Notes: a model not told the origin generated them from the sequence alone. Numbered from the stretch's first letter, positions 50,531 through 60,239 are shown. The stretch: DNA of 64,000 bases from Armatimonadetes bacterium 55-13 (GCA_001898035.1 MKRX01000006.1:815653-879652), one strand, 5' to 3'. Program-made: numbers and translations.

Positions 50531-51514
50531 ATGGGGCAGTTACGCCGCTTGAATTTCCCAATTCTGTTTCTTAGCTTTGGATTGGCGCTGATCCTTTGGA
50601 CAAACGTCGTGGCGCTTCGGCAAGAGGAGCAATCGGTAACGGGCGCCTTCACATTGCCTGTCGAGACAAGAAACCTGCCGGGTGGCTACGTCGTTCTGGG
50701 CAGCATCCCCAGCTCTGCCACCTTTACGGCGGAAGGCAATCGGGATGAACGAACAAAGATCGATCCCAAGAACCTCAAGGCTTACATCGACTTATCGAAG
50801 CCAAATCGAAGCGGTAAGTATGTCATTCGCCTGGATGCCCCAACCGAATACGTCGTCAGTTGGAATCCGAAGGAAATTCCGACTCAGGTTCATCTTGAGA
50901 AGGAGGTTCAGTCTGATCCTCTACCCGTCACGGTGGAAGCGATCGGGCAATTCAAGTTACAGAACTTCCGATACGACGGCGCAACCGCCGAGCCATCCAC
51001 CATTGTAGTAACTGGCGCAGAGAGCCTTCTCAAGAAGGTCGACAAGGTTCGGGCGTACCTCAACTTGTCCGACCTGGAGAGCCAAAGCTCGGTTCGAGCC
51101 AGCATTGAGCTGATCGACAAGAATGGGGCGCCGGTCCAAGGAGTCAGGCCCTCAACAGATACGGTCGTAATCCGGGCGATTATTGCTGCGCGTCCACCGA
51201 GGCGTTCGCTGCTCATTCAACCGGTCTGGCAGGGATCTCCCGAGTTTGGAACCACCATCGCCGATTACCAGTTCACTCCGGCGCAGGTGTCGGTCGAAGG
51301 ACCGGCGGACGTGCTGGCTAATCTCTCGGTCATCAACACCAAGCCAATCAATATCGAGGGATTGAACCAGACGACGACGCTACAAGCTGAATTGGATTTA
51401 CCCCTAGGCGTCCGGTTGACGAATCCATCTCCCATCTCCGTTAAGGTCTTTGTTAAATCGTCCGGCAATTCACCAAATCAACCGGGCAACTCAAACAGTC
51501 AAGGCAATCCATGA
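50531..51514 (+). CDS. cdaR: CdaR/YbbR-like regulator of diadenylate cyclase
   Basis: A 327-residue protein anchored by one N-terminal helix (FPILFLSFGLALILWTNVVAL), with three YbbR repeats outside the membrane (about 35-110, 125-210 and 220-310). Each carries the PVxVxxxG- or VTGAESLL-like strand pattern. A Ser/Asn/Gln/Pro-rich tail ends it. YbbR-domain proteins bind CdaA and tune its activity. The ATG follows directly on the cdaA stop, and the stop overlaps the acetyltransferase start by 4 bp. Confidence 0.92.
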   Translation: MGQLRRLNFPILFLSFGLALILWTNVVALRQEEQSVTGAFTLPVETRNLPGGYVVLGSIPSSATFTAEGNRDERTKIDPKNLKAYIDLSKPNRSGKYVIRLDAPTEYVVSWNPKEIPTQVHLEKEVQSDPLPVTVEAIGQFKLQNFRYDGATAEPSTIVVTGAESLLKKVDKVRAYLNLSDLESQSSVRASIELIDKNGAPVQGVRPSTDTVVIRAIIAARPPRRSLLIQPVWQGSPEFGTTIADYQFTPAQVSVEGPADVLANLSVINTKPINIEGLNQTTTLQAELDLPLGVRLTNPSPISVKVFVKSSGNSPNQPGNSNSQGNP

Positions 51515-52284
51515 CGGAGATTCGCCCCATACGGCCCTACGAGGCAGAGGAATTCCTTCGCCTTCTTTGCGTCGTGTTCGACCTGGATTTTGATCGGGCC
51601 CACGGAATCTTCTTTAATGAACCGTTGTTCGACCTGCGAAGAAAGTGGGCGATCTTCGAGAATTCCAAAATCGTATCGATCCTTACGACGGTTCCGCTGG
51701 AATTTGGTTGGGGAAACGGAATTGGGATCGCCGGTGTAGCGACCGACCCAGAGCGCCAAGGCGAGGGGCTGGCCGGAAAGCTGATCCAATCCGTGATAAC
51801 CGAGTCAGAGAAAGCTGGGGAAGGCGCCGTATACCTCTTCGCAAAAAATCCTTCGCTTTATTCGAGATTGGGGTTTGAACCCATCGACGAAGTCTATCGG
51901 GCGTCCATAGCGGCCGAACCCGTGGAATCTCTTGCTCCGGTCCTTACCTTTGAGGAGGTGGAGGCGAGCTATCGGGAATGGTCGATGGCCCACCCGAATC
52001 GGCTCCGCCGGAATGCGCAGCGATGGAAGTTTTGGAAATGGAACCTCCGCATCTGCACACCCCTGGCAGGCGGATATATTTGCCAAGAGGGCTTGACGAT
52101 CCGTGAAGTCGTTGCGCCTGGGCTCGTTGACCGATGGCGCTTACCTCTTGGCTCGGAGTGGTTTGGAACTAAGTCCATGGCGGCTCAACTCCAGGTTCCG
52201 TTGCTGAACCCGTCCTTCGAACTCCATTTCATGGCGTACAAGTCTCCGTCCCTCCCCCAGATTTTCATGACGGACCAATTTTGA
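51511..52284 (+). CDS. GNAT-family N-acetyltransferase
   Basis: A 257-residue protein. The N-terminal half is a GNAT domain with the acetyl-CoA loop GVATDPERQGEGLAGKLIQSV (about 74-94; QGxGLA variant of the Q/RxxGxG/A motif) and YLFAKNPSLYSRLGFEP. The C-terminal half resembles the second, catalytically silent domain of Eis-like or tandem GNAT proteins, but is divergent. The substrate is unknown. It overlaps cdaR and the phosphotransferase gene by a few bases and is likely co-transcribed with the cyclic di-AMP genes. Confidence 0.88.
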   Translation: MTEIRPIRPYEAEEFLRLLCVVFDLDFDRAHGIFFNEPLFDLRRKWAIFENSKIVSILTTVPLEFGWGNGIGIAGVATDPERQGEGLAGKLIQSVITESEKAGEGAVYLFAKNPSLYSRLGFEPIDEVYRASIAAEPVESLAPVLTFEEVEASYREWSMAHPNRLRRNAQRWKFWKWNLRICTPLAGGYICQEGLTIREVVAPGLVDRWRLPLGSEWFGTKSMAAQLQVPLLNPSFELHFMAYKSPSLPQIFMTDQF

Positions 52285-53183
52285 TGGAATCAAGACTTCT
52301 CCGGGTTTTAGACCAATTCTTGCCGGGAGCGAGATTGATCAGGAGTTGGCCGCTTCGCGGAGGGATCTCGGCACAGATGACCGCGTTTGAAGTCGAAAGA
52401 GCCGGAAAGGTCGAGCGGTTTGTCGCCCGCTTGCCGGGCGAGTGGAGTTGGAAAGAGAACGCAAATCCAACCCAGAGCGAATTTCGTCTGCTAACTGAGT
52501 TGCGATCGATGGGAATTGTTTGCCCGGAGCCCGTCTTTCAAGAGACGGAAGGGCATCGTCCAATGTACATCCTGAAGTACATCGAGGGGGCGGTCGAGGT
52601 TCAACCCAAAGATCGAGGGAGCTTCCTTCGCCAATATGCAACGGCCTTGGCTCGGTTGCACCAAACGGATGTTTCCAGTCCCCAACTCCAAATCTTGCCA
52701 AGGCTGCTTCCGGCTGCTTCACTCGATAACCGACCTCTGAATGACAAATTGCGCGAGCCTGAAATCCGGGCGATTTTAGACTCATGTCCAATTCCTAGAA
52801 CCAATGGTCCAGTTCTTTGCCATGGAGACTTGTGGCCGGGAAATCTCCTATGGCGAGGCGGGGAACTCGTCGCGATCATCGACTGGGAGGAGGCGCTCAT
52901 CGAAGAACCTCTTTGGGATTTATCGATTTGCCGCCTCGACCTCCATTGGCTTTTCGGTTCCCAAGAGGCTGAAGAGTTCACTAACCTGTACCAGTCACTT
53001 ACAAACGTTGACTTGAGTCATCTGCCTTACTGGGACTTGCGGGCGAGTCTTCGCCCGATGGCGAATATTGCCGGCTGGGCTGCGGGTTATCCCGGAATTG
53101 GCAGATCAGATATCACCGTGGATCATATGGAATATCAGCACGGTCTCTTTGTCGCAAGGGCCCTCCGAGAGCTGAATGCTTAG
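52284..53183 (+). CDS. APH-family phosphotransferase
   Basis: A 299-residue aminoglycoside-phosphotransferase/choline-kinase-fold protein. The catalytic loop is CHGDLWPGNLLW (Asp and Asn) and the metal motif IIDWEEA. The N-terminal lobe has GGISAQMTAFEVE in place of a glycine-rich loop. Such proteins phosphorylate small alcohols, sugars or antibiotics; the target is unknown. ATG 52284 shares a base with the acetyltransferase stop (TGATG); a TTG three bases earlier is possible. The HAD phosphatase gene overlaps its end by 8 bp. Confidence 0.9.
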   Translation: MESRLLRVLDQFLPGARLIRSWPLRGGISAQMTAFEVERAGKVERFVARLPGEWSWKENANPTQSEFRLLTELRSMGIVCPEPVFQETEGHRPMYILKYIEGAVEVQPKDRGSFLRQYATALARLHQTDVSSPQLQILPRLLPAASLDNRPLNDKLREPEIRAILDSCPIPRTNGPVLCHGDLWPGNLLWRGGELVAIIDWEEALIEEPLWDLSICRLDLHWLFGSQEAEEFTNLYQSLTNVDLSHLPYWDLRASLRPMANIAGWAAGYPGIGRSDITVDHMEYQHGLFVARALRELNA

Positions 53184-53823
53184 ACGAATCATCTTCGACC
53201 TCGACGGGACTCTGACCGATCCAAGGGAGGGGATCCTCCGGTCGGTAGCCTATGGCATGGAGCGGATGGGCAGACCGCTTGAAATCTCCACCGAGTTGAA
53301 CTGGCTCATAGGTCCACCGCTCCAGAATGCGCTCGGACGATTGCTCGAAACCGAAGACTCTGAATTGATAAACCGTTGCTTGGAGTTTTTTCGAGAGCGT
53401 TTTTCCAAAACGGGAATGTATGAAAATGAGGTTTACCCCGGAGTCCGGGAGCTCTTAGCCAGCCTGCGGGAGCAGGACCTGGACCTTTACGTTGCGACCT
53501 CCAAGCCGACGACATTCGCCACTCAAATCCTAGAGCACTTCGAACTTGCGACTTACTTCACGGGAATCTACGGAAGTGAGCTTGACGGAAGCGTCATTCG
53601 CAAGGGCGACGTGATCAGAAGGCTTTTGGTGGACGAATCGTTAGACGGCGCGGACGCCATGATGGTGGGCGACCGTGAACACGACGTTTTGGGGGCCCGT
53701 GAACATGGAATTCCTTGTATTGGAGTCCTATACGGCTACGGTAGCCGTCAGGAGCTTCTCTCTGCGGGAGCGGTGGCCATCTGTGAATCTCCTGCAGAAG
53801 TTTTGGCCCCGCTAGGTCTTTGA
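53176..53823 (+). CDS. HAD-family hydrolase (phosphoglycolate-phosphatase-like)
   Basis: A 215-residue phosphatase with HAD motif I IIFDLDGTLTD (residues 5-15), motif II VATSKP, a Lys in VIRKGDVI, and motif III MMVGDREHDVLGA. A helical cap domain (about 16-85) of the type seen in Gph/PpaX is present. It would remove phosphate from small metabolites. Kinase, acetyltransferase and phosphatase genes in a row suggest a shared small-molecule pathway (inference). It is convergent with the antiporter gene, overlapping by 12 bp. Confidence 0.93.
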   Translation: MLRRIIFDLDGTLTDPREGILRSVAYGMERMGRPLEISTELNWLIGPPLQNALGRLLETEDSELINRCLEFFRERFSKTGMYENEVYPGVRELLASLREQDLDLYVATSKPTTFATQILEHFELATYFTGIYGSELDGSVIRKGDVIRRLLVDESLDGADAMMVGDREHDVLGAREHGIPCIGVLYGYGSRQELLSAGAVAICESPAEVLAPLGL

Positions 53824-55020
53824 CTCACCGGAAGCGGAAACGAGCAAACCCAGTCGTTTAGCTAACGCCACCAGCGAACTTCCTTGAAGCAAAGCGGACA
53901 AGAGAACGATGAAGAATACGAGGCTGAACATTTCATGGGCTCGTGGCAAGCCTGCTACGAGAGGATAAGTGGCCAGGATGATGGGTACGGCGCCCCTCAG
54001 ACCGGTCCAGCCCACAAAAGTGATCTCTCTCCATCCGTATCTAAAGGGCAAGAGGGTTGCTAAGACTCCAAACGGGCGAGCAAAGAACATCAAGAAGAGC
54101 GAAAGAAGAATTCCGTGGATCGCCACCCCCGGAAGTTGGTGTGGAAAGACCAGCAGTCCAAGAACGAGGAACATGCCGATTTGCATCAGCCAAGCAATGC
54201 CGTCGTGAAACTTTCGCAAGCCCTTGCGCTGGTGAAAATCACCATTTCCGTAGGTGATGCCGGCTACGTACACCGCCAAGAAGCCGTTGCCTCCGCACAG
54301 GGCCACTGCACTGTAGGAGAAAAGGACGACGATGATAGAGACGACGTGGTACAGCGCATCCAAATCGAGACGGAATCGGCGCATGACGAGCACACCACCT
54401 CGACCCACCAGGTATCCACCGAGGGCGCCCACTCCCATCTGAAGCAGGAAAGCTGGGATCAATTCCAACAAAGAGTGACGTCGGTTCGTGATGAGGTCCA
54501 AGATGCCGATGGTCAAGAACACGGCCAGCGGGTCGTTGCTCCCCGACTCCAACTCGACCAGCGCCTGTAAGTCTTTTCGCAACGGGACTCGTTTGGCGCG
54601 CAATAAACCAAAGACGGCGGCGGCGTCTGTGGAAGAGACGATCGCACCCAGCAGGATCGACTCCAACCAGGGGTAGTCCAAGATATGGTGACAAAACAGT
54701 CCCACCCCTCCCGCGGTAATCAACACTCCTAAAGTCGAGAGACAAAGCGCCTGAGGCACGTATCGCCTGACTTCTCGCCAGGGCGTGTCCATACCTCCGG
54801 CAAAAAGAATGAAGGCGAGGGCGACGACGCCGAGCGATTGTGTTGCGCCTACATTGTCGAAGTAGATGCCTCCCGGGCCATCCGAGCCCGCCAACATCCC
54901 GATGCCCAGGAACAGCAGAAGCGAAGGAATACCAAGTGCGGCCGAGGCCTTGCTTGCGATGACGCTGAAGGACAGAAGCACCGCGCAGACAAAAAGGATG
55001 AGGTCAAAAGTGGCGTGCAT
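53812..55020 (-). CDS. Cation/proton antiporter of the NhaP2/CPA1 type
   Basis: A 402-residue, roughly 12-helix protein of the Na+/K+:H+ exchanger superfamily. Landmarks are LGIGMLAGSDGPGG, AFILFAGGMDTPW, the ion-site helices GAIVSSTDAAAVFGLL and ALVELESGSNDPLAVFL (two Asp), and TGLRGAVPIILATYPL. These match NhaP2/CvrA K+/H+ antiporters, but the C-terminal RCK (TrkA-C) domain is missing. ATG 55020 has GGAGGGG five bases upstream; the frame to 55143 adds 41 non-family residues. Potassium traffic is a usual target of cyclic di-AMP, made nearby. Confidence 0.92.
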   Translation of the reverse strand: MHATFDLILFVCAVLLSFSVIASKASAALGIPSLLLFLGIGMLAGSDGPGGIYFDNVGATQSLGVVALAFILFAGGMDTPWREVRRYVPQALCLSTLGVLITAGGVGLFCHHILDYPWLESILLGAIVSSTDAAAVFGLLRAKRVPLRKDLQALVELESGSNDPLAVFLTIGILDLITNRRHSLLELIPAFLLQMGVGALGGYLVGRGGVLVMRRFRLDLDALYHVVSIIVVLFSYSAVALCGGNGFLAVYVAGITYGNGDFHQRKGLRKFHDGIAWLMQIGMFLVLGLLVFPHQLPGVAIHGILLSLFLMFFARPFGVLATLLPFRYGWREITFVGWTGLRGAVPIILATYPLVAGLPRAHEMFSLVFFIVLLSALLQGSSLVALAKRLGLLVSASGESKT

Positions 55021-55157
55021 CTGCTCCCCTCCATTGTGACGCAGAGCCACCCCAGAGCCCGAAAAATGCGATTTACCGAGAAAAATGTCGCTTGAGTGAA
55101 CCGGGTAAGCGAGATAACGGAACGAAACTTGGCCTTTGGGCAATCGTAAGATAGATC

Positions 55158-56477
55158 GTGAGAACTTTATTCTATATTCCGGGACTGGTGGCGGTTTTAG
55201 CTGTTATCGGGTGCGGAGGAGGCAAAGGTGGACCCCGCAACACCGAAGTTAGCGGGATCGTTACCGACATTGACGGTAACTCGGTTCGGAATGCGCGTGT
55301 TTATATCAGCGGATTCGGCGAGACTCGTTCCAACTCCTCGGGGGCCTACGTTCTCGACAACATCGGAGAGGGTGACTATGTCGTTCGCGCTGAGATCACG
55401 CAAGACGGTGTCAAATTCACAGGCTCAAATGTGGCGCGAACCTTTCAAAACGAACGTTCCAAAAGCGTGAATGTCACGGTAACTCGCCCGTCTCAGCAAA
55501 TGAAGATTCATGGGCGTGTGATCAACCGAGATGGTTACTCGGTAGGGGGAGCAAGAGTCTTCGTCGCTTCGAGCAGCCTTGATTACGCGAGCAGCACGTT
55601 TGACATCACAGATTCAGACGGCAAGTTCAGCATCGATGGATTGCTGGGCGACTACGACTATGTCGTGACCGCAAGCGCTCGTGGATACAACAATGATGTG
55701 GACAGTGTCTATGGATCGGCTGGTTCTGACCAGGAGTTCATTTTTACCCTTGGAAATGCGACCGATCCCCTGCTTCCTGCACCTACCAACCTCGAAGCGT
55801 ATGCGTGGACATCGCCCAGCCAATTGACGAAAGCGGCTGGTGGCGGCAGCGGCTTGGCGTGGGCAAAAGCAAAGTACATGCCCAAGGTTCCGACCGCCAA
55901 GGTGACTCGTACGACCATCAATGGCAATTGGATTGAGACCGACCTCTTCTGGGATATCTATCCGGGGAATACCGCCCATATCGGATACGGTATTTATCGC
56001 CGGTTCGGGAACTCAGGATCGTTCACCGCGATCGACTTCTTGCGCGACCCCCTCGCCAACCTCTATGCGGATAGCGATGAAGGTCTTCAAGAGTTCGAGA
56101 CGTGGTCCTACTCCATTTCGGCGATCAACACCAACTACCCCGACACGAGCAATGGCGAGAGCGATCTCAGCAATATTGCCGTCGCGGAAACCCTTGGCGA
56201 TCTGATCGTAAACAACGTGACCTATTCGCCACTGACCTTCCACTGGAGCACAGGGTCCGGCGCCGATGAATACGTCGTCTATCTGTTCGATAAGTATCCA
56301 GGGGTGGGAGTAAATTCCATCTGGAGCAACTCCGGGACGCCGACAAGCGGACTGAACTTGACCTATTCGGGTTCGTCTCTAACGTCAGGCAAGAAGTATT
56401 ACTATCTTGTCATCGGTACGGCTAACGGAGGCAACAGTTTGACGGTCAGTCCGGTTATGGACTTTATCGCGAACTAA
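55158..56477 (+). CDS. Surface lipoprotein with two carboxypeptidase-regulatory-like domains
   Basis: A 439-residue lipoprotein (AVIGC, Cys19) that starts at GTG. Two prealbumin-like beta-sandwiches follow: TEVSGIVTDIDGNSVRNARVYI (about 29-105) and MKIHGRVINRDGYSVGGARVFV (about 114-190). Each has the DGxFxIDxxxxGDY turn near its end. Residues about 200-439 look like a fibronectin-III-type region. These domains usually act as structural modules on large surface proteins. It is monocistronic, ending at a strong terminator 40 bp downstream. Confidence 0.85.
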   Translation: MRTLFYIPGLVAVLAVIGCGGGKGGPRNTEVSGIVTDIDGNSVRNARVYISGFGETRSNSSGAYVLDNIGEGDYVVRAEITQDGVKFTGSNVARTFQNERSKSVNVTVTRPSQQMKIHGRVINRDGYSVGGARVFVASSSLDYASSTFDITDSDGKFSIDGLLGDYDYVVTASARGYNNDVDSVYGSAGSDQEFIFTLGNATDPLLPAPTNLEAYAWTSPSQLTKAAGGGSGLAWAKAKYMPKVPTAKVTRTTINGNWIETDLFWDIYPGNTAHIGYGIYRRFGNSGSFTAIDFLRDPLANLYADSDEGLQEFETWSYSISAINTNYPDTSNGESDLSNIAVAETLGDLIVNNVTYSPLTFHWSTGSGADEYVVYLFDKYPGVGVNSIWSNSGTPTSGLNLTYSGSSLTSGKKYYYLVIGTANGGNSLTVSPVMDFIAN

Positions 56478-56518
56478 TGAAGAGGATGAGGACGTCGATC
56501 CTGTAACTACATCCTTCG

Positions 56519-56557
56519 ACGGCCCCGGAACGCAGCAAGCGGGGCCGTTCTTTTTTT
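56519..56557 (+). terminator. Intrinsic terminator after the 439-residue lipoprotein gene
   Basis: ACGGCCCCG (56519-56527) pairs with CGGGGCCGT (56540-56548), followed by TC and seven T. It is the clearest Rho-independent terminator in the window. Confidence 0.93.
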
Positions 56558-56604
56558 GTCGTCAATCAATGTCATGATTACGAGGCGGAGCGATTCCGCG
56601 AAAG

Positions 56605-59355
56605 GTGCGCACCTTGAATCCCACACACAAGCTGTCTCTATTCCTCTTGTCTGCTCTTGGCCTTATCGGCACAAGTTCCGCGCAGACGCTTAACGTAGAG
56701 ATCGGGCAAAGCCGATCCGTCGAGGCTTTCGAAGCTAAGACGGATGCCGCCGCTCGACTCTTCAACCGCAATATGGGCATCCTGACCCGGCAGAGCCGGC
56801 AACGGATGGCAGGGGCGAACGCCTACAACGCAAACATCCCACTCACCTTCCCTACCACCATCTGGTTGACTTCGAATGGAAAGCGAATCGCTTCCGAAGG
56901 ACCCTCAAGCCGAATTCCTGGCATTACGCTTTCCTTTGACTCCAGCGGGGCCAATGCCTTCTCATCTGGCGATCAGGCGTTTCTGCAGGGCGTGTTCGAT
57001 AAAGCAGAACCGTTCCTTAATGCCCTGTTCGGCACTCCATCATGGAGCGGCGTGGTCAAGGTAAAGAACTACGATGCGACCATGTCGGATCGCGATGTGG
57101 TATCTGGTGGCTACTTCGTGCCAAATGCTCCGGGCGGCCCGGAGATTCGATTCCCCGTTTATTCCTCGCAAGAAGTAAGCATGGTGAATTTCCTGCACTG
57201 CCTCCTGCTCGCCTATATGGGAGACAAGCAGTACGGGTTTGATGCTTTCAAAGAAGGCCTGGTCCGAGCGGTAACGATGAAGCTGTCGCGTACCTCAGCC
57301 GCTATCCCGACCGGAATGGACAGCGACTTCATCGAGCAGATTCTGGCAAATACGTATGACGTTGGCGGATTCTATGACTGGTGCAATCAGCGTGCGTTGG
57401 GCGGCTCCACGTTCATTGCACCAAACCTTCGCGATGAATTTCTTCCCGATGCCGGGTCGGTAGGTGGGCTCTATCTCCTACGCTTCCGCATGGCCGGATC
57501 TGCGTGGTCGAAGGTTTTGGTGGAGTATCCCTCGTTTGCCGCATCGTTCAACAATTCGTTTTATGGCAACTCCGGGATCGCCAGCAATGTGCCGTCTCTG
57601 GTTTCTCTCGCTCAAACGACCATCGACGGTCTCGGCTCCAGTCACACGGTCGAGGGAATGAGTTTTGCGAACTGGTTTAAGCGCCAGTTCATCCTAGAGA
57701 CCAAGGACACCAATGGGAAGAAGCTGCTTGTAGAGCCCATTCCCATCACGAGCAACCTCAGCGGCAACGACTTCGGAGTCTTTTTGATCCAGGCTCATTA
57801 CTTTGAGCGAGACACAGGTGGATCGGAATCGCTCCTGAGTACCACCGCCTATCCGGTTGCTTGGGAAGGCGCCCTCAGTTCCACCGCACAGTATTTTGAA
57901 TCCGGCAGTGAGAGCATTCCCATTGGCCTGGGATATGGTTCAGTTGCTCCCAATTTCGCCAGCGATAGCACGCCCTACCGTCTGGCGGTCGATGTCCCGG
58001 TTAGCGACCAGTTGGCGCGCGTCTATCTCCCCGTTGGCGCTATCGCCACCGCATCCAACCCGTCGCCCAAAGACTTTTTCGGCACCATCGAAGGCGCCAA
58101 TCTTCAGTTTGGCGACACCCTTCGGCTGAAAGTGAGCGTGAATGGTACTCCCATTTCGGATGTACCGGTGACCCAAAACGCGTTTGGAACGACGATTGGC
58201 TCGGTTGCTTATCTTGGCTCTGCTCAAGTAACCGTTAGCGTGGTTCGGACCCGAAGCAGTTCCGATACGACGCTCCTCACCCGCGTGATCAACAAACTGC
58301 CCGGCGAGCTGGGACTGGACCTCAAGGTGGAAAGTGAAGTCGACTACACGTTCCCCACGTCGCTGCCCAAGGGAATTGCTTTTGTAGGCTTCCCAGTCGA
58401 TCCCTTCGCCAGCCTCAACAGCGAAGTCCTGGGAGTGAACGATAGCACCCTCTTGGCCGCTCGTTATGACGCCTCGAAGGCCAAGTACATTCTTTATCCG
58501 GACATGGAGCCATTTCAAATCGGAAAAGGGTATTTCATTCGTTCCAACGCGGCGCAGAATCTCTTCACCGTTTCTGGCCGAGTCGCCCAGAATATTTCCC
58601 AGTCTGTCGCTCTCAAACCGGGCTGGAATATGATCGCCAACCCATTGCGAAGCACGGCGGCGACGAGCCAGATACAGGTAGTTCCCGGCGGAGCCAACGC
58701 CAACTCGTACTCCCTGGAAGTCGGAAATAGCATCGGCGCGGAGTTCTTTAGCTTTACTCCTGGCACGAACGACTCGGCATCGGGGGCGCCGGAGACCGGC
58801 ACCTTTGCTCCGGCGAGCTCCTTTGAACCTGGAAAGGCTTATTTCGTGAGAGTCCTTGCGCCGAAAGGAGTGGTGATGCTGTTCTCTCCGTCCGCTCTCT
58901 CTGGAACGTCGCTAACACGTTCCACCACGGCCATGAGCAAGACGGTCACCGCAGACGGATGGCAATTGGCTGTCGACATGACTTATGACCGAAAACTGAG
59001 CGCGCGAGCGATCATCGGTCAAAGCTCCAGCGCTTCCCGTGGCTACGACCCGAAGGAAGACAGTGGCATGCCTCCCGGCATTGGGGGCTTCCAAGTGATT
59101 GTGGAAGGGACCGAGGCGATGTACCGAGATATTCGGCCCCTGGGTGCGCAAGAGGTTTATTCACTGCATCTCCAAGGCCTGACCAAGGGCAAGTTGCATC
59201 GGCTCAACTTCACCACACTGAAGGGCTCCGTCAAGACGTTTAGTCTTCGAGATGGATCCGGAAAGAATCTCGGAACGATAAGACCCGGTTTCACCTACAA
59301 CTTCGTTCCCAAACAGAGCGACCAATGGATTCAAGTCGTCATCGGAGGCAAATAG
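56605..59355 (+). CDS. Large secreted protein with a degenerate metallopeptidase-like region
   Basis: A 916-residue protein with a signal peptide (KLSLFLLSALGLIGTSSAQ). Residues about 60-270 recall a gluzincin-type peptidase plan: MVNFLHCLLLAYMG stands where HExxH would be and DAFKEGLVRAV where the downstream EG(L/F)A motif would be, so it would be inactive. Two later repeats, GIAFVGFPVDPF...IGKGYFIR and GWNMIANPLR...GKAYFVRV (about 595-660 and 680-770), are beta modules seen in large surface proteins. A TTG at 56614 has a better ribosome site (AAAGGTG). It is the first gene of a coupled operon. Confidence 0.7.
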   Translation: MRTLNPTHKLSLFLLSALGLIGTSSAQTLNVEIGQSRSVEAFEAKTDAAARLFNRNMGILTRQSRQRMAGANAYNANIPLTFPTTIWLTSNGKRIASEGPSSRIPGITLSFDSSGANAFSSGDQAFLQGVFDKAEPFLNALFGTPSWSGVVKVKNYDATMSDRDVVSGGYFVPNAPGGPEIRFPVYSSQEVSMVNFLHCLLLAYMGDKQYGFDAFKEGLVRAVTMKLSRTSAAIPTGMDSDFIEQILANTYDVGGFYDWCNQRALGGSTFIAPNLRDEFLPDAGSVGGLYLLRFRMAGSAWSKVLVEYPSFAASFNNSFYGNSGIASNVPSLVSLAQTTIDGLGSSHTVEGMSFANWFKRQFILETKDTNGKKLLVEPIPITSNLSGNDFGVFLIQAHYFERDTGGSESLLSTTAYPVAWEGALSSTAQYFESGSESIPIGLGYGSVAPNFASDSTPYRLAVDVPVSDQLARVYLPVGAIATASNPSPKDFFGTIEGANLQFGDTLRLKVSVNGTPISDVPVTQNAFGTTIGSVAYLGSAQVTVSVVRTRSSSDTTLLTRVINKLPGELGLDLKVESEVDYTFPTSLPKGIAFVGFPVDPFASLNSEVLGVNDSTLLAARYDASKAKYILYPDMEPFQIGKGYFIRSNAAQNLFTVSGRVAQNISQSVALKPGWNMIANPLRSTAATSQIQVVPGGANANSYSLEVGNSIGAEFFSFTPGTNDSASGAPETGTFAPASSFEPGKAYFVRVLAPKGVVMLFSPSALSGTSLTRSTTAMSKTVTADGWQLAVDMTYDRKLSARAIIGQSSSASRGYDPKEDSGMPPGIGGFQVIVEGTEAMYRDIRPLGAQEVYSLHLQGLTKGKLHRLNFTTLKGSVKTFSLRDGSGKNLGTIRPGFTYNFVPKQSDQWIQVVIGGK

Positions 59356-60239
59356 TGAATCGGATCAAGCTTCTTTTGGCCGCTTTGGCGGGAAGTCTTC
59401 TCATCGGTTGTGGCGGCGGTGGCGGGGGCGGTGGTCAAGCCACCAGCCTCGAAGGACGAGTACTCAGCATCGTTACCGGTGACGCGACCAATCCTGCCAC
59501 GACCGTACAAGCGATTGGCGGCAGTCCTTCCACGACGACGGATTTAACGGACGGTTCCTTCACCCTAACGGGTGTTCCGAAGGGGACCACCCAGTGTCAG
59601 GCGATACCGGGAAATAGCTGGCCGCTCTTCACCTTCCAGTTTCCGGCGGCTAATGGGACGACCGACGTGGGCGATCTTTGGGTCGGACCCGAGCAAGTAA
59701 CCGTTCATGGCGTGATCCATAGTTCCGTGGATGATACGCCTGTTCCCAATGCTACCGTTCGATTCGCGGGGCGTCAAGCCACCTCCAACAGCAGTGGCGA
59801 GTTCGATATCAGCGGTGTCGCTTACTCCTCGGCCACCCAGGTCGCCTTTTGGGGGATCATCGGTACGATCAATGCCACTGGCTTCTTTGAGGCGGAATTC
59901 AGTACTTCCCCGGTCACGGCGGATGGAAGCAACGTTGTTGACGTAGGAACGCTGTTGGTAACGCCCAGTGGTAGCAGCAATCCGCCGGGTCTGCCGTACA
60001 ATATCACTGGCAGGGTATTGCCGATTGGCAGTTCGAGCGGTTGCATCGTCACGCTCAAGGAATCGGGCTCGGCGGTGAGAGTCTTTAACGTCGGTTCAGA
60101 CGGGAAGTACTACTTCTGGATTGAACCGGGGACCTACACCATCGATTACCAAAAGGGCGGTCAGTCGGCCCCTACGCAGAACGCAACGGTCACCCAGCCA
60201 AACTCAACCGTTACGGTGCCCGATGTCACGCTCAATTAA
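59355..60239 (+). CDS. Lipoprotein with carboxypeptidase-regulatory-like repeats
   Basis: A 294-residue lipoprotein; LIGC places the lipid on Cys19, followed by seven glycines. Three prealbumin-like beta segments follow: SLEGRVLSIVTGDATNPA, VTVHGVIHSSVDDTPVPNAT and YNITGRVLPIGSSSGCIVTL. Each ends in a GxFxxxGVPxG-type or TYTIDY strand. GTG 59355 has GGAGG six bases upstream and shares its first base with the stop of the preceding gene. The end overlaps the LptC/OstA-like gene by 17 bp. It resembles the 439-residue lipoprotein upstream in architecture. Confidence 0.8.
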   Translation: MNRIKLLLAALAGSLLIGCGGGGGGGGQATSLEGRVLSIVTGDATNPATTVQAIGGSPSTTTDLTDGSFTLTGVPKGTTQCQAIPGNSWPLFTFQFPAANGTTDVGDLWVGPEQVTVHGVIHSSVDDTPVPNATVRFAGRQATSNSSGEFDISGVAYSSATQVAFWGIIGTINATGFFEAEFSTSPVTADGSNVVDVGTLLVTPSGSSNPPGLPYNITGRVLPIGSSSGCIVTLKESGSAVRVFNVGSDGKYYFWIEPGTYTIDYQKGGQSAPTQNATVTQPNSTVTVPDVTLN

